Shown here piece by piece: positions 1-11,383 of a stretch of DNA of 64,000 nt (position 1 is the stretch's first letter; every line of letters starts with the position of its first letter). Source of the DNA: Theobroma cacao (taxonomy: Eukaryota > Streptophyta > Magnoliopsida > Malvales > Malvaceae); NCBI RefSeq assembly GCF_000208745.1, contig NC_030854.1, positions 934,743-998,742 of the forward strand. The letters are read 5' to 3'. Under the pieces are notes generated by a model. It saw nothing but the letters and a program-made list of their open reading frames with translations. It made no database searches and was not told the DNA's origin. A program made the position numbers and the translations under genes.

Positions 1-2
1 TG

Positions 3-260
3 CTACACTACTCCGACGTTGCTCGCCACCCGGTAGTGTGATGTTAGCCACAACTGTCTGGCTGCCCCACAGCTGCAGCCAGCTGTTTAATTCGGTATGT
101 TTAATGCCAGGAACTGAACATTTATTACATTGCTGCTAAAGATGAATTGCTTCGTAGTCTTTGCAGAGATCCACCTTGGCAAAACTCTGATGGCCAATTT
201 GTTACTAATACTATAGATAGTTTCTGCTTTGCTTGTATCTACTGCCAAACTCCAAGATGA
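3..260 (+). CDS. 3'-terminal exons of an unrecognised gene (5' part outside the window)
   Basis: Two exons fit together in one frame. The first is 3-32, ending ...YSDVARHP. After a 78-nt GT-AG intron (33-110, ending in TTAATGCCAG), the second runs 111-260, begins ELNIYYIAAKDELL and ends CIYCQTPR before TGA at 258-260. Splice phase 0 is kept on both sides, and the frame is open with a coding-like composition (DPPW, NSDGQF and a Cys-rich end FCFACIYC). I do not recognise the family. The FxCxxCxxC-like tail could bind metal, but that is only a suggestion. The ORF starting at 233 overlaps it in another frame and reads on through the presumed 3'UTR, so I treat it as a shadow. Confidence 0.4.
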
Positions 261-2040
261 AACGATCTGGCTTCAACCCATATCTGCCAGAGAGTGTTCT
301 GTTGAACTTCAGCTTGGCCAAAACAGAAGAGAAAATGGAGAAAAATTCCAACTTCCCAGAATCCAACTACTTCACCATTAGGCTATTCACAACAAGTTGG
401 GAGCTTTGGACCCACGTTGGTCAGTTGACACCTAAAACTGAACTGGATTCAGCCCTCTCCGTTCATCCATATTAAAGCAACAAATGAAATGAGTGCAGTA
501 AATGGTGCATAAATGAAAGCCATTGGCCATTGTATTTGTACAGTAGGGAATGAGGAGGGGGAGGGGACCCTTAGCATTTTCTCTTTTCATATGCTTTGTA
601 AATGGAAGAGGTCCAGCCAGGAAGCATTTAAGGTTTGTTCACTGCGACAGAGTTGGCCCATTCTGAGACCTGTTTAATGTCTTGTTACTTTGTTTGTTAT
701 TCTAATTTTCCTTCTGCTTCCACCACCTACCATTCTTTAAGGGATTGGAGGTATAAAGATTACCACAAAATGTTGAAAAGAATGGAGTCCATCCCATGGC
801 ATTGGCATGGCCAAGTTAAAAGTGTACTTAGTATTAATCGATGTAAATCAAAATAATTGATCAAAATCTATTGAATTCGATTCGATTTTCAAGCATTTTT
901 AAAATATATATATACGATTAAACTAAAGATAATCAGATTTTATTAATGAATTATTATCGAAATGTTAAAAAAAAATTAAATATATTTTAAATATATAATA
1001 TTTTTTGAAAAACTATATAAATATTATTAATCATATTCATAGAACCCATCAAGATAAGTCAATTTCGAGTATTTTCGATTATAGAATATAATGCTATTGA
1101 TTTCAATTAATTCTATAAAAATTAAATTAATTAAATATTTTAAAATTTAAAAGCCAACTGATCAAATAGATCGAATATTCTTTCTTAAATGCGACATTTA
1201 AACAGAAAACATGGATCATGGTAAGCCTCTTACAGGAGGCCCATGCCTTACAAGCCCAAAGCCAATCTATTTAGAATTTAAAACCCAATATTCTTGGATT
1301 ATTGGGTCGATTCGCCAATGTCCTGACCATGCTTCTGGTAAAAAACATTTCGTTAAGGCAGGATCAAGCCATAAGCCCATAAGTTTATCCCTATGGTTAT
1401 CTTGCAATGCACAAGGGTAAATGAAACCAATCCCAGAGTACTTTGGTTGCTCTCTCTTTTCAATTAGTAGTTCAGTATAAAATACAATCCATACTAAGTA
1501 AATAATAACATAAGTTATATACTTTGCATTTATTATTTTAGTAGATTTTTTATGTCAAAATTCTCATTAAATTGATTACCGATACAATATCATTGCAGAA
1601 GAAATATTCTGGCAAGGTTCGTTATAGCAAATTATTATAGCACGAAGACATAAGATCATAAAAATTAAATTTTGATTAAATTCTGTTATCAAGAAGATGT
1701 TCGAGGGTCAAAAATCGACTAAAATATCTTAATTTGTACTTAGTGTTATGAACTATTTGTTTAAAAATCGGGCTAATACCGAACTTGGGAAATTTGGAAC
1801 ACTAATTAACACATCAAGACTACATTATTTACGCAAAAATTTAGTTGCTATAATTTGAAAACAAAACCAATTACACAAGGTCATTAATTTAATATATTCT
1901 TTAACTTTAAAATGACATAAAATACAATGAAATTATCTTATAACAAATAAATTGGATAAATGTTAAATTCTATAATAATTTGTTTTTCTTTTTTTTTTAA
2001 TTTCTCACTTTAATATTTTTGGAAATGAACATTTTAGATG
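261..2040. other. Intergenic: presumed 3'UTR, then AT-rich spacer
   Basis: About 261-860 is moderately GC-balanced and probably the 3'UTR and downstream flank of the partial gene. About 860-2040 is AT-rich, with TATATA runs near 907 and no convincing coding sequence. The 69-aa frame at 1211-1420 has no recognisable motif. Confidence 0.5.
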
Positions 2041-2041
2041 C

Positions 2042-2047
2042 CACGTG
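2042..2047. promoter_or_regulatory. G-box (CACGTG) upstream of RPN8
   Basis: A perfect palindromic CACGTG sits in the context GCCACGTGGAA, 157 bp upstream of the RPN8 start codon. G-boxes are bound by bZIP and bHLH factors in plants. Whether it is promoter or transcribed leader depends on the unmapped transcription start. Confidence 0.4.
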
Positions 2048-2120
2048 GAAAATATTCGTGTTAGGTTGGTTTTCCCGTGCGGCAAGAAATGCTCTCTCAG
2101 TAGAGACGAAGGAAGGGAAA

Positions 2121-2136
2121 GCAAGCAAGCAAGCAA
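2121..2136 (+). repeat. (GCAA)4 microsatellite in the RPN8 5' leader
   Basis: Four tandem GCAA units lie in the purine-rich sequence just ahead of the RPN8 start codon. Confidence 0.6.
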
Positions 2137-2203
2137 GGAAAAAAGGCTCAGACTTTCGGTAGAGGGAAATCGAAGAGCAAGAAAAAAAGAGTTAAAATTC
2201 GAA

Positions 2204-4700
2204 ATGGATGTGATAAAGACTCAGCAAATATCGTCTCGCCCGATAGAGAAGGTGATAGTCCACCCTTTGGTTCTCCTCAGCATCGTCGACAACTACAATC
2301 GCGTCGCTAAAGACACGCGCAAGCGCGTCGTAGGAGTCCTGCTCGGAACTTCCTTCAAGGGCACCGTTGACGTCACCAACAGCTACGCAGGTTCCCGCCC
2401 CTACCCCCTTAACGCCTTTGTTCTTTGTTTGCTACCCCCACTGTGTTTCTGTTTTTGATTTCTTGGAATTTCGTTCTAGATCTGATTTGTTTTGATTGCT
2501 TTGATTTTTCTGTTTAGAGGAATCTTTATGTTCTTATCTTTGCTGGGTCGCTGATTGATTTGAAGTTCGAGTTGAATTCTTAGTTGGTTTAATTTAGGTT
2601 TTTGAGTCTGAGTTTTGGGTGTTAGGGTTTTTAGCGGAAAATGTTGAGTTTGAATTGAGGCAGTTTGTTCGATTGCTTGAACGAAAGTCTCCTCTTTATT
2701 TGCCTGAATTTCTGGAAATGAACACAAAGAAATGTATGTTATTGAAGTGGGTGGCATTGAAGAAGTATTTGATAAAATGCCGCGACCCATTTCCATTGTG
2801 TTGATATTGTATTTTCTTGTAACTGAGCTTTTATTAACCCTCGATTCACCATTATTACTATTATCATGTCTAAACGATAGAATGTTGAATTTTCAGTGCC
2901 TTTTGAGGAAGATGAGAAGGACCCGAATATATGGTTCCTTGACCACAACTACCATGAATCAATGTTTTCGATGTTCAAAAGGATTAATGGTAATTCCTTT
3001 CTCAACTTTCAGTTAACAATGTAGCTAAGTTTAGTTCATATATTCTATCTCCTTTCTTCTTTTAGTTTATATCTCTGGATATGTGAACCTGTGATAACTG
3101 TTGCAGCCAAGGAGCATGTTGTTGGTTGGTATAGTACTGGCCCAAAATTACGGGAAAATGATCTAGACATTCACAGATTATTCCACAAGTAAGATTCTAT
3201 TAATTGTCTTTTTTTGTACAATTTTTAACTTCATTTGTGGAGTTCATTCTTTTGATCAAGTGTTTTTTGTGTTGCAGCTATGTCCCAAATCCTGTCTTGG
3301 TCATTATTGATGTCCAACCTAAGGAGTTGGGGATACCAACCAAGGCCTACTATGATGTTGAAGAAGTTAAGGAGGTAAGAACAATTTTGGGACACATCTT
3401 TTTTACTTTTGTGGGATGAGAGAGAGGCTTAACTGTTGAGGAAGACAGGTAGTCCTTTGGACGTTAAGTGGGAAAGCAAGGAACAATAATTTTTTTCTAG
3501 AAACTGCCACCTTTTGTTCATACTTGGTGGGCCTTTGAACTAATATGACTGTGATGTTGCAGAATGCTACTCAAAAGAGCCAAAAGGTTTTTGTTCATGT
3601 TCCTTCTGAAATTGCTGCTCATGAAGTTGAGGAGATTGGTATGTCATTAGATGAAATTGGGTTATCTTCTCAGAAATGCTAGTTGGTTGGATTATTCACC
3701 ATTAATTTTGTTACCAATATTACGCCCTTTTCACCCATCAACAGGAGTGGAACACTTGCTCAGGGATGTAAAGGATACTACCATTAGTACGCTTGCAACT
3801 GAGGTTTCTTTTCTTTCTTCATAATTGTTTTTTGTTAATTCTAATTGATTTGATACTTAAAGCTTCTACTTTCATGGAAAATTGAAACTTTATTTGAACA
3901 ATAACAAAGGGAGTGTATTTATACACCTTTTGGTCTTATGCACAGGTCACTGGAAAGCTTACAGCTTTGAAGGGTTTGGATGCAAGGTTACGAGAGATAC
4001 GTGCTTATCTTGATCTTGTTATTGATGAGAAGCTTCCTCTGAATCATGAAATACTTTACCATTTACAGGTAAACTAACTTGTGAAAGATGAAAACAAAGT
4101 TAAAAAGCATTTTGCAGTTATGAACTTTAGGTCTCTAATACTTGACAGCATAAATTCATCCCTTGGACATTGCTTACTTGATTAAACCGTATCTAGAATG
4201 TAGACAAGAGCATATAACTAAGAGCCTATTTTGGTTAACATCTGCCTTACTATTGTTCTACTATGTTAAAACTGCAGGATGTGTTCAACTTGCTGCCAAA
4301 TCTAAATGTAAATGAATTAATCAAGGCTTTTGCAGGTAATACAAAACCACATATATGCCAAAAGTTGCCGAATATGCTCATGTTCTTTTGGATTAGATAG
4401 GGATATGTGTTAACTTTTGAAGTTCATCAACCCATATTCTCTACTTTTTGTGCAGTAAAAACAAATGATATGATGTTGGTTATATATCTGTCGTCTCTCA
4501 TTCGAAGTGTCATTGCACTCCATAACTTGATCAATAACAAGGTGAGAAGCTCTCCCGATTTCCCTGTTATATTTAAACCACTCTGAAGCACGTGAAGTGT
4601 GTTTTGACTGGCACAACATGGTTTGCAGATGCTAAACAAAGAACATGAGAAAGCTGAGGATGCTAAGCCAGCAACTGTCCCAGCTGCCAGTTCAAGCTGA
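2204..4700 (+). CDS. RPN8: 26S proteasome non-ATPase regulatory subunit 7 (RPN8, MPN-domain lid subunit)
   Basis: Ten exons: 2204-2390, 2897-2989, 3107-3188, 3278-3374, 3563-3638, 3745-3803, 3946-4068, 4278-4335, 4456-4541, 4629-4700. All introns are GT-AG and the total is 933 nt, 310 aa plus stop. The protein starts [20 protein letters not shown]. An N-terminal MPN domain includes [18 protein letters not shown] and [13 protein letters not shown]. Conserved blocks [34 protein letters not shown] and [11 protein letters not shown] follow. RPN8 pairs with the deubiquitinase RPN11 in the proteasome lid; its own MPN domain lacks the zinc-binding JAMM histidines (here GWYSTGP), so its role is structural. 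Length is normal for plant RPN8. The ATG at 2204 is chosen by family conservation. The frame stays open upstream to an ATG at 2045, giving a basic 53-residue extension that is probably untranslated leader. Confidence 0.95.
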
Positions 4701-5279
4701 GTTATCATCTGCATTGCTTGGAGTTCCACTCATGACAAAAGCTTGCGCAAATGGTGGTAGTACCTTTTATAGGATCCGCATTCTTGAGATTTTGTATTCT
4801 TCACATTGCAATCAGAGATCACCAGGCTCTAAACTTGAGATTTTTCTCTCTTCGATCTTGTTGTTTTCTTACAACTATAGACTAGTAAAATGAAGTGCTT
4901 CCATTCGCGTCATATATTATGTTGAATTAACCATTTGAGCTTTCGATACAGCGTATGCAGCTATATTTTTTGTTCCGCCATGATTTTGTGTAGTCTTTGT
5001 TTCCATTTTTTTGCTTATGCAGCTATATATTTTGTTCTGCCATGATTTTGAGTAGTCTTTGTTTGCATTTTTTTCTTTATCATATCGCTAAAATAGAACC
5101 AGCGATACATGCCTGCCATTCAAGAAGGTAGATCGAAGTGGTAATCTCCTCAATGGGGCTGCATTGCAATGAATGTGGCATTTTCCAGGGAGATTTGGTA
5201 TCCTCAGATTATTTCTAATTCCACAGAAATTTGCTGCCGATTGGACATTATCGGCATTAAAAGAAAACCGATACTCTTA
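4701..5279. other. RPN8 3' flank
   Basis: Presumed 3'UTR and downstream flank of RPN8. It contains a 62-bp tandem duplication (separate entry) and no gene. Confidence 0.5.
4954..5077 (+). repeat. 62-bp tandem duplication, two copies
   Basis: Copies at 4954-5015 and 5016-5077 both begin TATGCAGCTATAT and share the block CATGATTTTG-GTAGTCTTTG with a few substitutions. They lie just past the RPN8 stop codon, probably in the 3'UTR or immediate flank. Confidence 0.75.
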
Positions 5280-6328
5280 TAGCATGTTTGGTTGGGGGAA
5301 TGTCTAAGCCATTCTCTCTTTATTCTTAAGGAATTTTTGTTCCTTTGTTTGGTTGAAAAATGATTCAAGGAATAGTCATTCTTATGAAATGGCTATTCTT
5401 CAAAATCCTTCAAAACCAAGGAATAGTTAATATCACATTTTCTCATGGTATTAGCTATTCCATGATTGAGGAATAAATTTAAAAATTAATAAAGATAAAA
5501 ATATCTCTTACAAGTTTGAAAATTTANNNNNNNNNNNNNNNNNNNNNNNNNNNNNNNNNNNNNNNNNNNNNNNNNNNNNNNNNNNNNNNNNNNNNNNNNN
5601 NNNNNNNNNNNNNNNNNNNNNNNNNNNNNNNNNNNNNNNNNNNNNNNNNNNNNNNNNNNNNNNNNNNNNNNNNNNNNNNNNNNNNNNNNNNNNNNNNNNN
5701 NNNNNNNNNNNNNNNNNNNNNNNNNNNNNNNNNNNNNNNATAAATATTTAAATAAAATAAAAAATTAATCATAATAAAATTTAAATTAATAAATATTAAT
5801 ATTTAAATTATCTATTATTAATGTTTTAAATAAATAATCAATTATTAATTTTCAAAAATAAAATAAAATAAAATAATTGATCATCATAATATTTAAATAA
5901 AAATAAAAATATTTATATTTTAAAATATAAATAAATATAATATGAATTATCAATTATTAATATTTTAAAAATAAAAAAAAATAAAATTAATATAATAATA
6001 TTAAATTAAATAAATGTTAATATTTAAATGATTAATTATTAATATTTTAAAAAATTCTAGATTATTAATATTTAAAAAATCTAATAAAAATAAAATGTCA
6101 CATAAATAATAAAGGGTGTTTTTGTCTTTTTTATTTTCTATTCCTTTCTTATTCCAAAATTATTTTTACCAACCAAACACTACAATAAATCATAATAATT
6201 ATTTCTGTTTTATTCCCTTTGTCATACCAAATAACGTAATAATATTTTTATTCTATTTCACCTCATTCTATTCCCACATAATAACTATTCTATTTCATTC
6301 TTGTCTATTCCGCTAACCAAACGTACCA
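5280..6328. mobile_element. Tourist/PIF-Harbinger-like MITE with internal assembly gap
   Basis: The left end reads TAGCATGTTTGGTTG. The right end, reverse-complemented, reads TGGTACGTTTGGTTA: 11 of 15 bases match. Both ends abut TTA (5277-5279 and 6329-6331), the usual 3-bp Harbinger target duplication. The interior is very AT-rich and carries further inverted pieces (GGAATAGTCATTC-like on the left, GAATAGAATGAGG-like on the right when reverse-complemented). No transposase is visible, but 213 bases are unknown. Confidence 0.65.
5527..5739. other. Assembly gap (213 N)
   Basis: Run of N inside the MITE; the sequence is unknown. The reading frames crossing it are artefacts. Confidence 1.
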
Positions 6329-6733
6329 TTAAAGTGTCCTAACTGGAACAGAAAATGAAACAAAAATAATCAAAGATATGTAAATATAAATTCATATTTT
6401 AACTTAATTTGATTTTATTATCAACGCATTAAATATAAATTTATATTTTCGTCATTTTTGCGATATGTAATTTTTACTTTAACTTAGTACATTTACTTCC
6501 TGGTTGTCCAAACAAGCCCATTCCCTATTCCAGACCGGTTTCTAGCCCAACCCAAAAGAATAGCGCGGAAATGTAATAACGGGCCCCCAATATTCAAATA
6601 ATGTATTCCCTAAGATACCCCTATATTATATGTTTAATTACTATGTAGCCCGGAGTCCCCCTCTACCGGAGGGTTTTAGAATTTAGCAACTCCCCGTTGT
6701 TTCAGGAATATTCTTCAGCTAACTATTGAAGCT

Positions 6734-9700
6734 ATGGGCAAAGCTTCCAGGGATAAAAGGGTGAGTTTTTTTTTTTTAAGTGAAAAAGTTCTTTATTGGG
6801 ATATTGGATGATTTTGCAACAAAAGGTAAGCTGCTTGATTTGCAGGATATTTACTATCGGAAAGCAAAAGAAGAAGGCTGGCGTGCTCGAAGTGCCTTCA
6901 AGCTTCTTCAGATAGACGAAGAATTCAACATTTTTGAAGGTCAAATTCTTGAAAAATTATATTCTAAATGCCTTAAAATGATTGTATTCAATTTGGGTTG
7001 GTTATGGTTTGATTGATATATAGGAGTAAAGCGCGTGGTGGATTTGTGTGCTGCCCCCGGTAGCTGGAGTCAGGTTTGTTACTCATTCAGTGATATAGCT
7101 GATACCCTAATTTTCCACCTTAAATAGTTTTGCCTTATTAATCTAGCTTGCTAATATTGCGACAGGTCTTGAGTCGGAAATTATATCTCCCTGCGAAGCA
7201 GTCCCCTGACTCAAAGTAAGTTCCTTTTTTTCTGATTCAAAGAGTATAGGATTATAAAAGAAAATGTCACATGCTGATTCATGTGGTCGAAGTTTATTTC
7301 TTTGCCTAAGGGCGCATGCCAATGTATATACTTTGTAGTTTGGTCTTGCCTGCTCATTGCTTCTTCTTCAGATGTTTAATTTTCTGCTACCATTTTTTCG
7401 TTTTTGGTTTTTATGGTTGTTTTTAATAGTTTTCGTACATGAGATGGTGATCTTTATGCATACTACCTTCTACTGTGATCATAGAAAACTTTGTTATAAC
7501 TTGCAGGGATGATGATCTCCCTCTTATTGTAGCCATTGATTTGCAGCCAATGGCTCCAATTGAAGGTGTAATTCAAGTTCAGGGTGATATAACTAATGCT
7601 CGAACTGCTGAAGTGGTGAGGATACTTTCTTTTTTTTTCTTTCCTTGAAATCTTTGCCATGTGTCTTTCAATTTGTTATATGAAGAAATTTGCCATTCTC
7701 ATATCTTTTTTGGATGGTAGCATGTTAGGAAAAGCACCTTGGGACAGAGAACCAAGTATTACGGGCAAGGGTTTCTTTATATTAGTTGAGAGCTATTTTG
7801 CATCTTGTTTTGATGTTGCATCTGAATCATTGGCTTACTAATATAAGTCTGATATTTGATGACAATTACATGGCAAATGTCAACTTTGATCCACTTTTAT
7901 AATCTATGATGACTCAATACTCACAGTGCTTGTGCATTATCACCATGGTGGGGTTGGAAAATATGGATGGTGCATTATCACCATGGTGGGGCTGGAAAAT
8001 ATGGATGGTGCACATTTATGATTGCCTTGTTTGGAGTCTGTTTCATGCTACTCAAGGTTTAAGTTGCTTGACCTTGTGTTGTTTGTTGAATGTGTATATA
8101 TTCCATCATGTGTTAGTCATTTGTGTCTTTTTCAGGTAATTAGACATTTTGATGGCTGCAAGGCTGATCTTGTTGTGTGTGATGGTGCTCCTGATGGTAA
8201 AACAAAAGTTCTGGTTTTTAACTTCTCAGCCTATGTCTATAGGATTGTAGTTGTTTCATTTTTGACCCTTAAGCTTTTTAAAATTGCTTTATTTCCTCTG
8301 GGCTTGCAGTTACTGGTCTTCATGACATGGATGAATTTGTTCAGTCCCAACTCATACTTGCTGTAAGTGTTCCGATTTCTCTAATATTAGCCTGTGTCTC
8401 TAACTAGAAACTCAGAATTGTGAATTATTTTTGGATTGTGTGATCGGCATGGATGTCATAACGCCTCATGATATAGTTCTTCCTACCAAGATCCTGCCAT
8501 TGATAGAGCTTAAATTTCATACTTCTTCTGTGTTTTATATCTTATACTTTCTTTCTTTTCCCCAAATTTGCCAATTTATGATTTTGCATATTCATGCAGG
8601 GTTTAACAATTGTTACTCATGTACTTAAACAAGGTGGAAAATTTATTGCAAAAATATTTCGTGGAAAAGATACTAGTCTTCTGTATTGCCAGGTAAATTG
8701 AATTCTAAAAACTCTCAACTTAGTACATAAGCTTGTGAGTTATAATTATACAGCTTATTTGCAACAATCAATTCCTTAAATGGATAAATTTTCTTTCATT
8801 ATACATTCATTTCAACTTTGCTTCTTTCTTGCAGCTGAAATTATTTTTCCCTGTAGTGACTTTTGCAAAACCAAAAAGCAGCAGAAACTCCAGCATAGGT
8901 AAGAGTAACATGTATAAACACATGTGGACTTGTCCTTGGCTGCTCACTTGGTTTATCCTCTTTGTTTCCTTAGAATATATGTATACTTTTGGGTCATATT
9001 TTCCTTAGAGTCCACCCACTGTTTCTTTTCCCTACTTTGTTAAAGTTGTTTGTAATAGCAACATAATTTTTTCTCCTTTCAGTTAACCTGAGACATTTCT
9101 CTTTCATTGCAATAGAAACCCGTGGAATGATCTATGTTGACTTACATAAACGGGAGAATTTATAGATTATATGTTATGCCCAGTTCTTACCCTCTTTTAT
9201 TTCCCGCTCTTTGGATTCACCACTTCACAGCAAAATCTAAACAAATTGACAATAAGTAGAAAGTGGTTTCATTGTGTTTGTCATAGTGTGCAGCTGACAC
9301 TTAGTCTTATTTGTTATGCAGAGGCATTTGCAGTTTGTGAGAATTATTCCCCTCCTGAAGGATTTAATCCAAAAGACTTACATCGCCTCCTGGAGAAGGT
9401 GGGCAGTCCCTCAGGTGTAGATGATCTAGGTAAGTGATATCTAAAAGGATTTTGTTATTTATTTATTTTTGCACAAGAAAAAGCATTTGACTCAAATTTG
9501 CATTTTATGCTGACATATTATCTGCTAGGACATCATTGTTGGAAAAGAGTCCTCTTTCCCACTTGTTTGAAATTCATAGTTGTTTAAATTTTGTGATACT
9601 TTGGATAGCTCTTTTCTTTAATAAAAGATTCATATTTTTGTTTCACTTATTCATATGGCAGATTGCAGTAGCGGATGGTTAGAAGGGCCAAATAAGGTTT

Positions 9701-9903
9701 ATATCCCATTTTTAGCTTGTGGGGACCTAAGTGGGTATGACTCTGACCGTTCATACCCACTACCGAAAGTTGCTGATGGAACTTACCAGAGCTTGGATCC
9801 CGTCCAGCCACCTATTGCCCCTCCCTATAAGAGAGCTCTTGAAATGAAGAAAGCTTCCAGTCAAGGTATCCGAGACCTTGAAAAGCTTTCTTTGGATTCT
9901 TGA
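6734..9903 (+). CDS. TRM7: TRM7/FTSJ1-type tRNA 2'-O-ribose methyltransferase
   Basis: Eleven exons: 6734-6760, 6846-6939, 7024-7073, 7166-7215, 7507-7615, 8136-8196, 8310-8362, 8600-8692, 8835-8898, 9322-9429, 9662-9903. All introns are GT-AG and the total is 951 nt, 316 aa. The N-terminus [30 protein letters not shown] (K28), the SAM-binding loop [12 protein letters not shown] (46-57), [11 protein letters not shown] (D126), [11 protein letters not shown] (K166) and AVCENY (E207) give the K-D-K-E catalytic tetrad of the FtsJ/RrmJ family. The GKASRDKRD start and a roughly 310-aa length point to the cytosolic eukaryotic TRM7/FTSJ1 branch, which methylates tRNA anticodon-loop positions 32 and 34, rather than the rRNA enzymes. 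The C-terminal tail ([23 protein letters not shown]) is the conserved plant extension. The last exon is partly duplicated immediately downstream. Confidence 0.92.
7933..8008 (+). repeat. 38-bp tandem duplication in intron 5 of TRM7
   Basis: Two adjacent copies of TGCATTATCACCATGGTGGG...GGATGG, at 7933-7970 and 7971-8008, differ at one base (TTGG versus CTGG). Confidence 0.85.
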
Positions 9904-10112
9904 TCAAAGCCGAATAAGGTTTGTATCCCATTTTTAGCTTGCGGGGGACCTAAGTGGGTACGACTACCGAAAGTTGCTGACGGAACTTACCAGAGCTTGG
10001 ATCCCATCCAGCCACCTATTGCCCCTCCCTATAAGAGAGCTCTTGAAATGAAGAAAGCTTCCAGTCTAGGTATCCGAGACCTTGAAAAGCTTTCTTTGGA
10101 TTCTTGATCAAA
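9687..10112 (+). repeat. Tandem duplication of the TRM7 terminal coding exon
   Basis: 9687-9908 is the coding end of the gene from GCCAAATAAGG through the stop to TGATCAAA. It is repeated at 9909-10112 from GCCGAATAAGG to TGATCAAA. Copy 2 has lost about 19 bp (the stretch around TCTGACCGTTCATACCCA), has one extra G in GCGGGGGACC, and shows a handful of substitutions. Copy 2 lies after the stop codon at 9901-9903, so it is most likely transcribed as 3'UTR and not translated. Confidence 0.85.
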
Positions 10113-10978
10113 CTGTAACTAGCATTAACTAGATGGACATATATTAAGAAATGGATAAATCATTGTAGTATCAAGTTATTAATGGAGGAGGGACAAATGA
10201 TTACTGTTCTTGTTCTACATATTATGTTCTCTCTCTTTATTTTTTCCAAGAAAAGAAAGTGGAGTGCTCTCTATCTAATAATGGCCTGTCTGTCCCTCAA
10301 ACTATCAGCCATTCTAATCCTTCCGTGGCAACTTGTTCCAAACAATGATCATTGTAGTTTGTAAAAGTAAAATTATGATTCAAAGTTAAGATTCCTATTC
10401 AAATTCTGTAAGAATTCTTCATTTTACGATACTCTGCTAGCATTTAGGACTATTTAAGAACCAGATACATAAATCTTGTGTTAATGATAAGAACCGTAAT
10501 CTGCAGCTGATTGGTCTGGGGAACTTGTATCATTCAGATTCAAAGAAACTAAAATAAATGTGAAACCAAGTGGGATACCTCTCAGCTGTGGTCCTGACAG
10601 TGACTTTTCCTTTGAATATTTGTTCAGGCTCAGCCCTTCACGGTGGCCCAGCCATAGATTTCCCCATCAATCACCTCCTACTTGTCTAGTGAATTTGAGA
10701 CCAGGGCATGGCATAGAATTATATTGCATAAAGTTGGTCTGTTGGATCTTTAATTTCTTTCAGAAGTTAATGTAATGTAATTCTCCATGATTGAGATTTA
10801 AATTAAACTGATCAATCAAGCAGTCATAAATACAAAACCAGGATGAAGATTCAATTGCTTTCTAGTGTATTTTCTACATCTAACACTGGAAATTAAATGA
10901 TCAATGAATTATATAGAATCCCTTTTTTTTTCCCTTTCATTTACATAATTTTTCTTTTCCCCAAGTAACTGCAGTTCT
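10113..10978. other. Convergent intergenic region, no gene seen
   Basis: Spacer between the 3' ends of the methyltransferase (+) and the small basic protein (-). Short open frames at 10182-10364 and 10560-10775 show no recognisable motifs. It probably holds the 3'UTRs of both genes. Confidence 0.5.
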
Positions 10979-11383
10979 CTAGCAAGAACATGTAGAAACC
11001 GAGTTTGATCTTGACAAAGACGAGGAAGAATTCAAGAACTCGATGCAATCTTCTATAGCTTCAGCACGATGAGAGTCAATAGATTCAGCTAGGGATCGTG
11101 ACCTGGCCAGGTTGGAAGAAGAAGAAGAAACCTTATGGGAATTAGAGTTCCTTCTCATGGATACAAAACGTAAAGCTCTTGCAACCTTAGCTCCGAGACG
11201 CCTCAACAATCTTGCTGGTGAAAACCTTGAGCTTCTCACAAGCCTAAACGTAAAAATCCCAGCAACGACCCTCCTTCTGTTACCTCTTGTTCTGCCAGTA
11301 CTGCCCCCATGTTTCAGTAAGATCGTCGGCCTTTCATTGACGTCCGGACTGAAACTCACTCGCTTGCTTGTTCTTCTCGACAT
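10979..11383 (-). CDS. Small basic plant protein of unknown function ('josephin-like' in some plant annotations)
   Basis: A single uninterrupted 134-aa frame on the minus strand. The N-terminus MSRRTSKRVSFSPDVNERPT is a conserved opening of a family of small plant proteins often labelled josephin-like, though the Josephin catalytic residues are not visible here. An Arg-rich middle follows (RLVRSSRFSPARLLRRLG, AKVARALRFVSMRR), then a Ser-rich C-terminus (KVSSSSSNLARSRSL, FLNSSSSLSRSNS). The protein is strongly basic, with no signal peptide or membrane segment. RVSFSP resembles a phosphorylation or docking motif. Function is unknown. The opposite-strand frame at 11112-11432 is a shadow. Confidence 0.7.
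   Translation of the reverse strand: MSRRTSKRVSFSPDVNERPTILLKHGGSTGRTRGNRRRVVAGIFTFRLVRSSRFSPARLLRRLGAKVARALRFVSMRRNSNSHKVSSSSSNLARSRSLAESIDSHRAEAIEDCIEFLNSSSSLSRSNSVSTCSC

Noticed and set aside
5516..5772. Two frames made almost entirely of X
   Set aside because: They read through the N gap and carry no information.
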